A stretch of 57,479 nucleotides of DNA from NCBI GenBank assembly GCA_964550895.1, contig CAZKAP010000021.1:1-57479 (forward strand), in the 5' to 3' direction. Shown here piece after piece: positions 16,614 through 24,977 of this stretch. Position 1 is the first letter of the stretch. Each line of letters starts with the position of its first letter. The notes under the pieces were generated by a model. The model was given only the letters and a program-made list of their open reading frames with translations, was not told the origin of the DNA and searched no databases. This DNA is from CAZKAP01 sp964550895 (GTDB taxonomy: Bacteria; Bacteroidota; Bacteroidia; Flavobacteriales; Flavobacteriaceae). Both the position numbers and the translations under genes were made by a program.

Positions 16614-17291
16614 TTAATCCGCCGTGCCGGCTACCACCAGCACAAACTCGCCCTTAACGGTTCGGGATTCGAAGTATTCCCGCAGCTCCTTCAGGCTGCC
16701 CCGACGAACCTCCTCGTGCAGTTTGGTCAACTCACGACAGGCTGCCGCCTGCCTGTCGCTCCCAAAAAACTGCTCAAACTGAGCCAGGGTCCTGACTACC
16801 CGGTAGGGAGATTCATAGAATACCATGGTCCGGCTCTCTCCCTGAAGTTCTTCGAGCCGGGTTTTACGTCCTTTCTTGACAGGCAGGAAACCTTCGAATA
16901 CGAAGCGATCGCAGGGAATCCCGCTCAGGGTCAGGGCAGGGATAAGGGCCGTAGCTCCGGGCAGGCTTTCAACCTCCACGCCCTCACCCACAGAGGCGCG
17001 TACTAGCAGGAATCCCGGATCCGAAATGCCAGGGCTGCCGGCGTCACTGATCAGTGCGATCACCAGACCGTCCTGCATCCTGGTAACGAGGTATTCCACC
17101 CGCTCATGTTCGTTGTGGGCATGATAACTCTGCAACGGAGTTCCGATATCGTAGTGGGTCATCAGCTTGCGACTCACCCGGGTGTCCTCGGCGAGGACGA
17201 GATCGGCAGATTTGAGTACCTCAAGGGCTCGCAGGGTAATATCTCCCAGATTACCAATGGGTGTGGGAACCAATACCAGGCGTCCAGACAT
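16614..17291 (-). CDS. rsmI: 16S rRNA (cytidine-1402-2'-O)-methyltransferase RsmI
   Basis: A 225-aa SAM-dependent tetrapyrrole-methylase-fold enzyme that 2'-O-methylates C1402 of 16S rRNA near the P-site. The N-terminus LVLVPTPIGNLGDITLRA and the segments AEDTRVSRKL, SDAGSPGISDPG and FYESPYRV are diagnostic. The ATG at 17291 places the protein start directly before the conserved LVLVPTP strand; the frame stays open 39 codons further upstream, but that extension is not conserved. It lies 43 bp downstream of a conserved flavobacterial hypothetical gene, probably in one transcript. Confidence 0.93.
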   Translation of the reverse strand: MSGRLVLVPTPIGNLGDITLRALEVLKSADLVLAEDTRVSRKLMTHYDIGTPLQSYHAHNEHERVEYLVTRMQDGLVIALISDAGSPGISDPGFLLVRASVGEGVEVESLPGATALIPALTLSGIPCDRFVFEGFLPVKKGRKTRLEELQGESRTMVFYESPYRVVRTLAQFEQFFGSDRQAAACRELTKLHEEVRRGSLKELREYFESRTVKGEFVLVVAGTAD

Positions 17292-17334
17292 CGTTTTAAC
17301 AGGTTTCAGTGTTGATCCCGGGTCTGGCCCGGGA

Positions 17335-17724
17335 CTAGGACCTGTTGCCTTCTTCCGTGAGATCTCCTTTTTCCAGGAGATCCGTGAACAACTGGTCCAT
17401 GGCGACATCAGAATACATTTCCGAAACCATGTGACGGATGGTGTCCATCCCCGGGGTAATGATGTCTTCCTCGTGCGGACTGGTCTCCGGCACCTCGGAA
17501 TTGGCCCTCATTACGGCCTGTGCGAGCTTCTCGAACTTGGCCCCGAGTTCACTGCGGGTAACGTCGACCTCGATGTGGTTGAGTTTCTCCTCGATGATCT
17601 TTAGTACCGCAAGTTTTTCGTAGAGCCGCTGTGCATGGGCATACAATTCGGCCAGGTCGCCTTCCTGGGACTGGGAGATCCGAAGGGCCAGTTGTTTGAG
17701 TTCCTCGTGTAGTTTTTCTTTCAT
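17335..17724 (-). CDS. Conserved flavobacterial hypothetical protein, helical
   Basis: A 129-aa acidic, soluble protein predicted to be almost entirely alpha-helical. It has a heptad-rich first half (KLHEELKQLALRI, AQRLYEKLAVLKIIEEKL) and a conserved-looking core HEEDIITPGMDTI. I recognise it as a protein commonly found beside rsmI and tdk in Flavobacteriaceae, without assigned function. It has no signal peptide or catalytic motif. It lies upstream of rsmI on the same strand and divergent from tdk across 136 bp. Confidence 0.75.
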   Translation of the reverse strand: MKEKLHEELKQLALRISQSQEGDLAELYAHAQRLYEKLAVLKIIEEKLNHIEVDVTRSELGAKFEKLAQAVMRANSEVPETSPHEEDIITPGMDTIRHMVSEMYSDVAMDQLFTDLLEKGDLTEEGNRS

Positions 17725-17800
17725 GACTCCTGGGGATTTGGGCTTGGGGCAACCGGGTTGCCCTGCCGGTCGGGAGGCTTACTTGCCAGCCGTAAATTAC

Positions 17801-17808
17801 TAAATTTG
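17801..17808 (+). promoter_or_regulatory. -7 promoter element for tdk
   Basis: TAAATTTG is a perfect TAnnTTTG match 52 bp before the tdk start. A TTG at 17783-17785 lies 15 bp upstream, a slightly short spacer. Confidence 0.45.
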
Positions 17809-17860
17809 ACGCGTAAAAGAGCGACTTTCCGTCGATTTCCCTTCAGTCCAAATTTACATT

Positions 17861-18514
17861 ATGTTTCTGGAAAATACAGTGAATAAAACGGAGCCCTTTG
17901 GATGGATCGAGGTGATATGCGGCTCCATGTTCTCTGGGAAGACGGAAGAACTGATTCGCAGACTCAGGCGGGCGCAGTTCGCCCGGCAGCGTGTCGAAAT
18001 CTTCAAGCCCCGCATCGATTCGCGCTTTGGCAATGACAGGGTGGTCTCCCACGACCAGAACGAAATCCCTTCCAGCTCAGTGGATCGCGCCGTAGAAATA
18101 CTGTCGCGCAGCGAGGAGTTCGAGGTAGTGGGTATAGATGAGGCCCAGTTTTTCGATCACGAAATCGTCAATGTGGCTAACGACCTGGCTAACCGGGGAA
18201 AACGGGTCATCATAGCCGGACTCGATATGGACTTCAAGGGCAATCCCTTCGGTCCCATGCCTGCCCTGATGGCAACGGCGGAGTACGTGACCAAGGTGCA
18301 TGCGGTCTGCATGCGCACGGGCAACCTGGCGAACTTCAGCTATCGCAAGTCCAGCGATACCTCACTGGTACTTCTGGGAGAGCGGGACGAGTATGAACCC
18401 CTTAGCCGTGCCGCCTTCTACAAAGCCATGCTGGGGGACAAACTAAGAAACATGGATGTGGATGCCGAAAGCGTTCCTTCCGAAGATACAGCCGATGACA
18501 AAACTGACCAATGA
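17861..18514 (+). CDS. tdk: Thymidine kinase (type II)
   Basis: A 217-aa cytosolic salvage enzyme that phosphorylates thymidine to dTMP with ATP. It has Walker A GSMFSGKTEE, the catalytic acidic motif GIDEAQFF, and the lasso region GLDMDFKGNPFGPMP. The structural zinc site of most type II enzymes (two CxxC pairs) is reduced: only one cysteine remains in VHAVCMRTGN, and the C-terminal pair is missing. I take this as normal for flavobacterial members. It is followed by alr, whose start overlaps its last 20 bases. Confidence 0.93.
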   Translation: MFLENTVNKTEPFGWIEVICGSMFSGKTEELIRRLRRAQFARQRVEIFKPRIDSRFGNDRVVSHDQNEIPSSSVDRAVEILSRSEEFEVVGIDEAQFFDHEIVNVANDLANRGKRVIIAGLDMDFKGNPFGPMPALMATAEYVTKVHAVCMRTGNLANFSYRKSSDTSLVLLGERDEYEPLSRAAFYKAMLGDKLRNMDVDAESVPSEDTADDKTDQ

Positions 18515-19628
18515 AGTGGGCGTATCCGGGACCCTGCTCGAAATCGATCTCGACGCCCTGGCCCACAACTATCGGGTTCTCCGCGCGAAACTGACTGAAG
18601 GCACCCGTTTCCTGGGGGTGGTCAAGGCCTTTGCGTATGGCAGTGATATGGTGGCCATAGCCCGGAAACTGGAACGACTCGGGGCCGATTACCTGGCCGT
18701 TGCCTACGTGCGGGAAGGCATATTGCTTCGGGAAGGGGGCGTAGAGGTCCCCGTTTTGGTCCTGCACCCCCAGCACGACCAGCTCGGATCCTGTGTGGAA
18801 CACTGCCTGGAACCCGCACTGTATTCCTTCCGGGTGTTGCGCGAATTCTCTTCGGTGGCCCAGAGTCTGGGGATACGGGAATACCCGGTACACCTCAAAT
18901 TCAACACAGGCCTCAACAGATTGGGTTTCAGGGAGAATGACCTGGAGGACATACTGCACTTCTGGGAAGGTAAGGAGGAACTGAAAATACGGTCGGTACT
19001 TTCACACCTGGGAGCCACGGACGATATGGGCGAAGAAGCCTTTACCCGAGGTCAGATCGCATCTTTCGAACGGATCTGCGGGATAATAACCGATCGACTG
19101 GGTTACCAGCCGATCCGGCACCTGAGCAACACCTCGGGCATCTTCAACTTTCCGGAAGCCAACTTCGACATGGTGCGGTCGGGCATAGGCCTGTACGGCT
19201 TCGGTAACGATCCGGACTACGATAGTGAACTGCGCCCCATAGCACGGCTCACCACGGTCATATCCCAAATACACCGGATCGAGGAGGGGGATTCCGTAGG
19301 ATATAACCGGGGCTTTATCGCCGACCAAAGGATGACCATTGCCACCCTGCCCATCGGACACGCCGACGGTATTGGGCGCCATCTGGGTAATGGCCGGGGA
19401 GGAGTTTGGATTAACGGTCGCTGGGCGCCCGTAACCGGCTGGGTATGCATGGACATGATCATGGTCGATATCACAGACATTCCCTGCACCGAGGGCGACC
19501 GGGTGGTCGTTTTTGACGAGGTTCACAGTGCCGAAGAGCTCGCCGGCCAATGTCAGACGATTTCCTATGAAGTCCTGACCAGCCTGACCGCACGGGTGGA
19601 ACGGAGGATAATCGAGACAAATAGTTAG
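18495..19628 (+). CDS. alr: Alanine racemase
   Basis: A 377-aa PLP enzyme that interconverts L- and D-alanine for peptidoglycan. The PLP-binding lysine is K44 in VVKAFAYGSD. The second catalytic base is the tyrosine of SVGYNRGF in the C-terminal beta domain, and GWVCMDMIMVDIT is the conserved active-site segment. The ATG at 18495 is preferred over one 13 codons upstream because the conserved N-terminus begins shortly after it. The start overlaps the end of tdk in another frame. There is no MurF fusion, unlike some Bacteroidota. It was probably followed by mscL in the same operon before that gene broke. Confidence 0.92.
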   Translation: MTKLTNEVGVSGTLLEIDLDALAHNYRVLRAKLTEGTRFLGVVKAFAYGSDMVAIARKLERLGADYLAVAYVREGILLREGGVEVPVLVLHPQHDQLGSCVEHCLEPALYSFRVLREFSSVAQSLGIREYPVHLKFNTGLNRLGFRENDLEDILHFWEGKEELKIRSVLSHLGATDDMGEEAFTRGQIASFERICGIITDRLGYQPIRHLSNTSGIFNFPEANFDMVRSGIGLYGFGNDPDYDSELRPIARLTTVISQIHRIEEGDSVGYNRGFIADQRMTIATLPIGHADGIGRHLGNGRGGVWINGRWAPVTGWVCMDMIMVDITDIPCTEGDRVVVFDEVHSAEELAGQCQTISYEVLTSLTARVERRIIETNS

Positions 19629-19659
19629 TACCTTCTTGCCACTAATCATTAATCGCTTT

Positions 19660-20075
19660 ATGAGCTTCTTTAAAGACTTCAAGAGTTTCCTGATGAAAGG
19701 AGACATCGTAAGCCTGACTACAGCGGTGGTCATAGGAGGTGCATAAAATCCGCCGTGGCAGATATCATCATGCCCATAATCGGAGTCATTAAAGGGGGAA
19801 CCGACTTCACCCAGAAATTCGTGTCCCTGGACGGCGAGTCCTACGAGTCTCTGACCGCTGCGCAGGAGGCGGGAGCCGCCGTGCTCACCTACGGTAACCT
19901 GATCCAGGCCATCATCAACTTCATTATAGTTGGCCTGTTTATTTACCTGTTCCTGAAGGCCTATGAAAATAGCAATAAGAAGGAAGAGGAGGCTGCACCC
20001 GATCCCCCTCCGGGCCCAACACAGGAAGAACTGCTGACCGAGATTCGGGACCTGCTGAAGAAAAACCCCTCATAA
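19660..20075 (+). pseudogene. mscL: Frameshifted large-conductance mechanosensitive channel
   Basis: The 5' part codes 28 residues (FFKDFKSFLMKGDIV...VVIGGA) that match the start of MscL, then hits TAA at 19744-19746. The rest continues in another reading frame from about 19746: KSAVADIIMPIIGVI, then the periplasmic loop, the second helix (NFIIVGLFIYLFLKAY), and the acidic C-terminal bundle LLTEIRDLLKK. The residues that normally join GGA to SAVAD (FxKIV) are missing, so a deletion of about 13 bp fits. The break lies in the pore-lining first helix, so neither piece should form a channel. In-frame GTG at 19755 could start only the second piece. Confidence 0.88.
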
Positions 20076-20103
20076 GAGGGACGCCGCTACACGGTTTAAC
20101 CCT

Positions 20104-20131
20104 AAACCTCCTCAGAACGGGAGGTTTTTTT
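20104..20131 (+). terminator. Rho-independent terminator after mscL remnant
   Basis: AAACCTCC / GGAGGTTT inverted repeat with an eight-base loop, followed by a run of T. It probably ends the tdk-alr-mscL transcript. Confidence 0.85.
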
Positions 20132-20172
20132 GTGCCCATTGGTCCGTATCTTTATTGCAAAACTTATCCAAC

Positions 20173-22323
20173 ATGAAGTCAATGGTATACGGGGCCGCAG
20201 CAGCCATGTTCTTACTGGTTTCCTGCGACCTGATCAATTCCAAAGCACCGCTGGAATACCCGGAGACGGCGGTAAAAGACAGTACCTACACCTTCTCCGG
20301 TGTTGAAATCCAGGATCCCTACCTCTGGCTCGAGGACGATCGCAGCAAGGAGACGGAAGACTGGGTGAGGCGGCAGAACGAGGTCACCTTCGGATATCTG
20401 GACGACATTCCCTATCGGGACGAGCTCCAATCCCGCATGAAAGTCATGTGGAACTACGAGAAACTGGGTACCCCGTTCAAGAGCAAAAACGGCAGCGACT
20501 ACTACTACTCTAAAAACGATGGGTTGCAGAACCAAAGTGTCATCTACAGGGTCGCAGAAGACGGGGAAGACGAAGTATTCCTAGACCCCAATACGTTTTC
20601 CAAAGACGGTACCACCTCCATGTCGGGCTTCAGCCTCACGGCAGACGGAAGCCTGGTGGCCTATTCCATATCCGAGGGCGGTAGCGACTGGCGAAAGGTA
20701 ATCGTCATGGAAACGGCTACGCGGGAAATCGTAGGGGACACTCTGGTGGACGTTAAATTCAGCGGAATTTCATGGAAGGGCAACGAGGGATTTTACTATT
20801 CCAGTTACGACAAGCCCGAAGGCAGCGAGCTATCGGCCAAAACCGACCAGCACAAATTGTACTTTCACCGCCTCGGTCAGCCACAGTCAGAGGACGAGCT
20901 CATCTTCGGGGGTACACCCGCTCAAAAATACCGCTACGTAGGTGCCTCGGTATCGGAAGATCAGAGGTATCTGGCCATTAGTGCGGCTAACAGCACTTCC
21001 GGGAACCGCATGTACATAAAGGATCTGAGCCGCCAGGGAGCGCCCTTGCTCACGGTGCAGGGAGATGAAAATTCCGATGTGTCTCTGCTGCAGAACAGGG
21101 GTTCCCGCCTGCTGCTGACAACAAATCGCAATGCGCCCAACCAGAGGGTTGTGGAAGTGGACGCCTCGAATCCCGGACCCGAAAACTGGCAGGATGTCAT
21201 TCCGGAAACCGAGAATGTGCTGAGTGTGTCTCAGGGAGGAGGATACATCTTCGCCAGTTACATGATCGATGCCATCACCCGGGTGTATCAATACGATTAC
21301 CGGGGAAATCTCATACGTGAAATCGAACTCCCCGGCCTGGGTACGGCCTCGGGTTTCGGTGGGTGGCTTGAAGATGCCGAGGGATATTTCAGCTTCAGGA
21401 ATTACTATACTCCAGGATCGACCTATAAAATCGACTACAAAACCGGAGAGTACGAATTGTACTGGACCCCTGAGATTGATTTTAACTCCGCCGATTACAC
21501 TACCCGTCAGGTCTTTTTCCGGTCTAAGGACAGTACGCGCGTACCCATGTTTATCACTCATAAGAAAGGTCTGGAATTAGAAGGCAACCATCCGACGATC
21601 TTATACGGTTACGGTGGGTTTAATATCAGCCAGCGACCCGGATTCAGTGCTACCAATGCCATCTGGCTCGAACAGGGGGGCATCTATGCGGTGGCCAACC
21701 TAAGGGGTGGGGGCGAATACGGAAAGGAATGGCACCTGGCCGGCACTAAGATGAACAAGCAGAATGTATTCGACGACTTCATCGCAGCAGCCGAATACCT
21801 GATCGATCAGGGCTACACCTCCTCCGAAAAGCTGGCCATTCGGGGTGGATCCAACGGAGGCCTGCTGGTCGGGGCAACGATGACGCAGCGTCCCGAACTG
21901 TTCCAGGTTGCCCTGCCTGCAGTCGGGGTCATGGACATGCTACGCTATCACACCTTCACGGCCGGCGCCGGATGGGCCTATGACTACGGTACGGCCGAGG
22001 ACAGCCCGGAAATGCTCGCCTACCTGAGGGGATATTCTCCGGTACACAACGTCAGGGAAGGTGTATCCTATCCAGCTACTCTGGTAACTACGGGAGATCA
22101 TGACGACCGGGTAGTTCCTGCACACAGCTTTAAGTTTGCCGCACAGCTGCAGGCCAAGCATCAGGGGGAAGCCCCCGTCCTCATTCGAATAGAGACCAAT
22201 GCCGGACACGGGGCAGGCAAACCCCTGAGTAAACGCATACAGGAACAGGCGGACGTGTTTGGCTTCACCCTGTATAACATGGGTTATGAATCCTTACCCG
22301 TTCCTTATGAGACCAGGGACTAA
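20173..22323 (+). CDS. Prolyl oligopeptidase family protein, lipoprotein (S9A)
   Basis: A 716-aa serine peptidase that cleaves short peptides after proline. The ATG at 20173 gives a lipoprotein signal with lipobox LVSC (Cys about residue 19), so it is expected to be membrane-anchored in the envelope. A seven-bladed propeller spans about residues 80-440. The alpha/beta-hydrolase domain carries the catalytic serine in RGGSNGGLL, aspartate in GDHDDRVVP and histidine in NAGHGAG. The segment QDPYLWLEDD is the usual N-terminal signature. It stands alone between two terminators and is followed by asd. Confidence 0.92.
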   Translation: MKSMVYGAAAAMFLLVSCDLINSKAPLEYPETAVKDSTYTFSGVEIQDPYLWLEDDRSKETEDWVRRQNEVTFGYLDDIPYRDELQSRMKVMWNYEKLGTPFKSKNGSDYYYSKNDGLQNQSVIYRVAEDGEDEVFLDPNTFSKDGTTSMSGFSLTADGSLVAYSISEGGSDWRKVIVMETATREIVGDTLVDVKFSGISWKGNEGFYYSSYDKPEGSELSAKTDQHKLYFHRLGQPQSEDELIFGGTPAQKYRYVGASVSEDQRYLAISAANSTSGNRMYIKDLSRQGAPLLTVQGDENSDVSLLQNRGSRLLLTTNRNAPNQRVVEVDASNPGPENWQDVIPETENVLSVSQGGGYIFASYMIDAITRVYQYDYRGNLIREIELPGLGTASGFGGWLEDAEGYFSFRNYYTPGSTYKIDYKTGEYELYWTPEIDFNSADYTTRQVFFRSKDSTRVPMFITHKKGLELEGNHPTILYGYGGFNISQRPGFSATNAIWLEQGGIYAVANLRGGGEYGKEWHLAGTKMNKQNVFDDFIAAAEYLIDQGYTSSEKLAIRGGSNGGLLVGATMTQRPELFQVALPAVGVMDMLRYHTFTAGAGWAYDYGTAEDSPEMLAYLRGYSPVHNVREGVSYPATLVTTGDHDDRVVPAHSFKFAAQLQAKHQGEAPVLIRIETNAGHGAGKPLSKRIQEQADVFGFTLYNMGYESLPVPYETRD

Positions 22324-22359
22324 ACCGAATTAACGCACATACCGGTTCCGTCCGACACA

Positions 22360-22387
22360 AACCGCTCCATGAGAGCGGTTTTTTATA
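22360..22387 (+). terminator. Rho-independent terminator after prolyl oligopeptidase
   Basis: AACCGCT / AGCGGTT stem with a CCATGAG loop and a T-tract, about 37 bp after the stop. Confidence 0.85.
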
Positions 22388-22432
22388 CCTGTTGTGAATT
22401 AGAGTCCACTGTTATATTTATAACAAACGCCG

Positions 22433-22464
22433 TTTGCCATGGACTAGCCGGGATGGTAATTTTG
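22433..22464 (+). promoter_or_regulatory. Bacteroidota-type promoter of asd
   Basis: TTTG (22433-22436), a 20-bp spacer and TAATTTTG (22457-22464) match the TTG-N17-23-TAnnTTTG consensus. The start codon lies 19 bp downstream. Confidence 0.7.
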
Positions 22465-22482
22465 ACTTAAAATACTTGGAAT

Positions 22483-23472
22483 ATGAAAGTAGCCGTGGTG
22501 GGCGCCACCGGTTTGGTGGGCGAAGTGATGAGGAGGGTGCTGGAGGAACGAAATTTTCCGGTTACGGAGTTACTGGCGGTCGCCTCCCGGCGTTCGGTGG
22601 GTAAAACGATAAGCTTCCGAGGGCAGCCCCAGACGGTAATCGGGATGGAGGAAGCGGTACTACGGGCGCCCGATCTGGCCCTGTTCTCGGCAGGAGGCGA
22701 TGCCTCCCTCGAATGGGCACCGCGCTTCGCGCAGGCGGGTGCCACGGTCATTGACAATTCTTCGGCCTGGAGGATGCATCCCGACCACAAGCTGATCGTA
22801 CCGGAGATCAACGCGTCCGAACTCGGCCCGCAGGATAAGATCATTGCCAACCCGAACTGCTCGACCATACAGCTAGTCATGGCCCTGGCTCCCCTTCATC
22901 GCAAGTACCGCATGCGACGCGTAATCGTCTCTACCTACCAGTCGGTTTCGGGTACCGGCATACAGGCCGTGGAACAATTGGAACGGGAAAGCCGGCATGA
23001 AAAAGGCCCTATGGCCTACCCTTACCCCATCTATAAGAACGCCCTTCCCCATTGCGATGTATTCATGGAAAACGGCTACACCAGGGAGGAGATGAAACTG
23101 GCCCGGGAGCCCCTGAAGATATTCGGCGATGATTCCTTTTCCTTAAGTGCCACCGCGGTCCGTATCCCCACGTCCGGTGGGCACTCCGAGGCCGTAAACG
23201 TGGAATTTCACGAGGAGTTCGAGCTTTCCGAGGTTCGGAGGCTGCTCGACGAGGCACCGGGTGTGGTCGTGCAAGACCAGCCTGAGACCAACACCTACCC
23301 GATGCCCATTTATGCCCACGGCAAAGACGAGGTGTTCGTCGGCCGCATCCGAAGGGACGAGAGCCAGCCCCGCACGCTGAACCTCTGGGTGGTATCGGAT
23401 AACCTGCGCAAGGGGGCGGCTACCAACGCCATCCAAATTGCTGAGTATCTTTACAGCAAAAATCTGCTCTAA
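22483..23472 (+). CDS. asd: Aspartate-semialdehyde dehydrogenase
   Basis: A 329-aa NADPH-dependent enzyme that reduces aspartyl-phosphate to aspartate semialdehyde for lysine/DAP, threonine and methionine synthesis. It has the Rossmann loop GATGLVG at the N-terminus, active-site cysteine in NPNCSTIQ, substrate-binding VSGTGIQAVEQL and catalytic histidine in SGGHSEAVNVEF. Length matches the family. It is preceded by its own consensus promoter and a terminator, so it begins a transcript that may include the ABC ATPase 36 bp downstream. Confidence 0.95.
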   Translation: MKVAVVGATGLVGEVMRRVLEERNFPVTELLAVASRRSVGKTISFRGQPQTVIGMEEAVLRAPDLALFSAGGDASLEWAPRFAQAGATVIDNSSAWRMHPDHKLIVPEINASELGPQDKIIANPNCSTIQLVMALAPLHRKYRMRRVIVSTYQSVSGTGIQAVEQLERESRHEKGPMAYPYPIYKNALPHCDVFMENGYTREEMKLAREPLKIFGDDSFSLSATAVRIPTSGGHSEAVNVEFHEEFELSEVRRLLDEAPGVVVQDQPETNTYPMPIYAHGKDEVFVGRIRRDESQPRTLNLWVVSDNLRKGAATNAIQIAEYLYSKNLL

Positions 23473-23508
23473 CGGGCTCCGGGAGACCCCGGATACCAAT
23501 TCAATCCG

Positions 23509-24507
23509 ATGCTCCAGGTAGGTTCTCTTGCATTCCGCTACATCCCAGATAAACCTGTTCTTCAGGACATATCGTTTTCCCTGCCTGCAGGCGGTCATCT
23601 GTCCGTGATGGGCTCCAGCGGTTCGGGTAAGAGCACTTTGCTCAAGCTGCTTTTTGGTTCGCTGAGGCCCGACCGGGGGCGGATTTACTGGGAAGGGAGT
23701 GTGCTCCCGGGCCCGGACGGACAGCTTATACCCGGACATGAAGGCTTCAGCTACGTCTCTCAGGAGTATGACCTGAACCCCTATATGATGGTCCTGGACT
23801 ACCTCAGAATGTACCTAAATCCCCATGACATGTTCACCGAGGAGCAGCGCATCGGAGAGCTCCTGGACCTGGTCCAGCTGCCATCATCCTCCCGGAGTAA
23901 GATCGGGGAACTCAGCCTGGGGCAACAGCAACGGATCGCCCTGGTCAAAGCACTGCTGGGAAAACCACGCATATTACTCCTCGACGAGCCCTTCACCCAT
24001 GTGGACGCCTTCCAGAAGAACTACCTGCGTCTGAGAATATTTCCTTACCTGAAGGATCAGGGGGTGACTGTTGTCAACGCTACCCACGAAAGCCGTGACG
24101 TCTTTTCCTTCTCGGATTCCATACTGGTGCTTAAGAATGGGGAAATGGCCGCATTCGGAGCCACCGAAGTGCTGTACCACCGCCCGCCAAGTTACTATGT
24201 GGCGTCTCTGTTCGGGTTGGTCAACCAGCTCAGGGCCGAGGACTTCATTCCGGGTAAGTCCGGTCAGGCCTTTATCTATGCCGAAGAAATCCGGACCGGT
24301 AACCAGCCTCCTTCCATGGACGAATGGGGACTGACTGCCCTGGTGGAACGCTGCTTTTTCCAGGGATCGCGTTATCTGTTGGAATTGCGGACCTCAGGCG
24401 ATCACCTCCTGTATGCCTATTCCGATCGGGCCAGACTCAAGGGAGAACGGCTCAGCGCACGCCTGCCAGCCTCATTGTTCCGAAGCCGGATCCGGGACGA
24501 ATCCTAG
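23509..24507 (+). CDS. ABC transporter ATP-binding protein (orphan)
   Basis: A 332-aa ATPase with all motifs of an ABC nucleotide-binding domain: Walker A GSSGSGKST, Q-loop VSQEYDL, signature LSLGQQQR, Walker B ILLLDEPF, and the switch histidine in NATHES. About 100 extra C-terminal residues resemble the regulatory (TOBE-like) extension of the iron/spermidine/molybdate importer ATPases. No permease or binding protein lies nearby, so the partner must be elsewhere or the protein acts alone. It converges with the NTF2-like gene, with 3 bp between them. Confidence 0.87.
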   Translation: MLQVGSLAFRYIPDKPVLQDISFSLPAGGHLSVMGSSGSGKSTLLKLLFGSLRPDRGRIYWEGSVLPGPDGQLIPGHEGFSYVSQEYDLNPYMMVLDYLRMYLNPHDMFTEEQRIGELLDLVQLPSSSRSKIGELSLGQQQRIALVKALLGKPRILLLDEPFTHVDAFQKNYLRLRIFPYLKDQGVTVVNATHESRDVFSFSDSILVLKNGEMAAFGATEVLYHRPPSYYVASLFGLVNQLRAEDFIPGKSGQAFIYAEEIRTGNQPPSMDEWGLTALVERCFFQGSRYLLELRTSGDHLLYAYSDRARLKGERLSARLPASLFRSRIRDES

Positions 24508-24510
24508 TCT

Positions 24511-24882
24511 TTATTTGAACATCTCGGGCAGGGGATAGTGATAGGAGGCCTTAACGATCTGACCGTTCTCTACCTGATACATGCAGAGCTCCTCCATTTG
24601 CTCCCGTCCCCGGTCCTTAAAAGTGATGTCGTAGGTCATGGGTACCACGAAATGGTTGCCGGCCACCAGGGGATCCCCTACGCCACCCCCGTGCATCTCC
24701 TGTACGTTTTCGGCCCATTTGTGGTAGTCACTGATAATTTGCTCGCGACCCCTGGAAATATGGCCAGGAACGCCTTCCATTTCCATGCTGATGGCGTCCT
24801 CTGCATAGAGCCCGTAGGCGGAATCGTAATCCCCCTCGCGGCAGAATTTGACTAGCTTTTCGGCTACTTCCTGAGTTGTCAT
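24511..24882 (-). CDS. SnoaL/NTF2-like domain protein
   Basis: A 123-aa single-domain protein with the cone-shaped NTF2-like pattern: N-terminal helices (EVAEKLVKFCREGDYDSAYGLYAEDAISM), a loop rich in Gly and acidic residues, then long strands ending VENGQIVKASYHY. Members are diverse (ketosteroid isomerase-like, polyketide cyclase-like or non-enzymatic), so no reaction can be given. It has no signal peptide. Transcription begins in the 95-bp gap shared with the RidA-like gene's 3' end. Confidence 0.8.
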   Translation of the reverse strand: MTTQEVAEKLVKFCREGDYDSAYGLYAEDAISMEMEGVPGHISRGREQIISDYHKWAENVQEMHGGGVGDPLVAGNHFVVPMTYDITFKDRGREQMEELCMYQVENGQIVKASYHYPLPEMFK

Positions 24883-24977
24883 GGGTTAAAGGTTTAGTGT
24901 TGGGATTAAAAGTTACAGCATTTCCGACCAGTCGAAAATCGAATCTGGGGTCTGAAATGTTAAATTTCTACGCAGGC

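Noticed and set aside
19755..20075. A stand-alone 106-aa membrane protein starting at GTG
   Set aside because: It is the downstream part of frameshifted mscL, recognisable by the second helix and C-terminal bundle.
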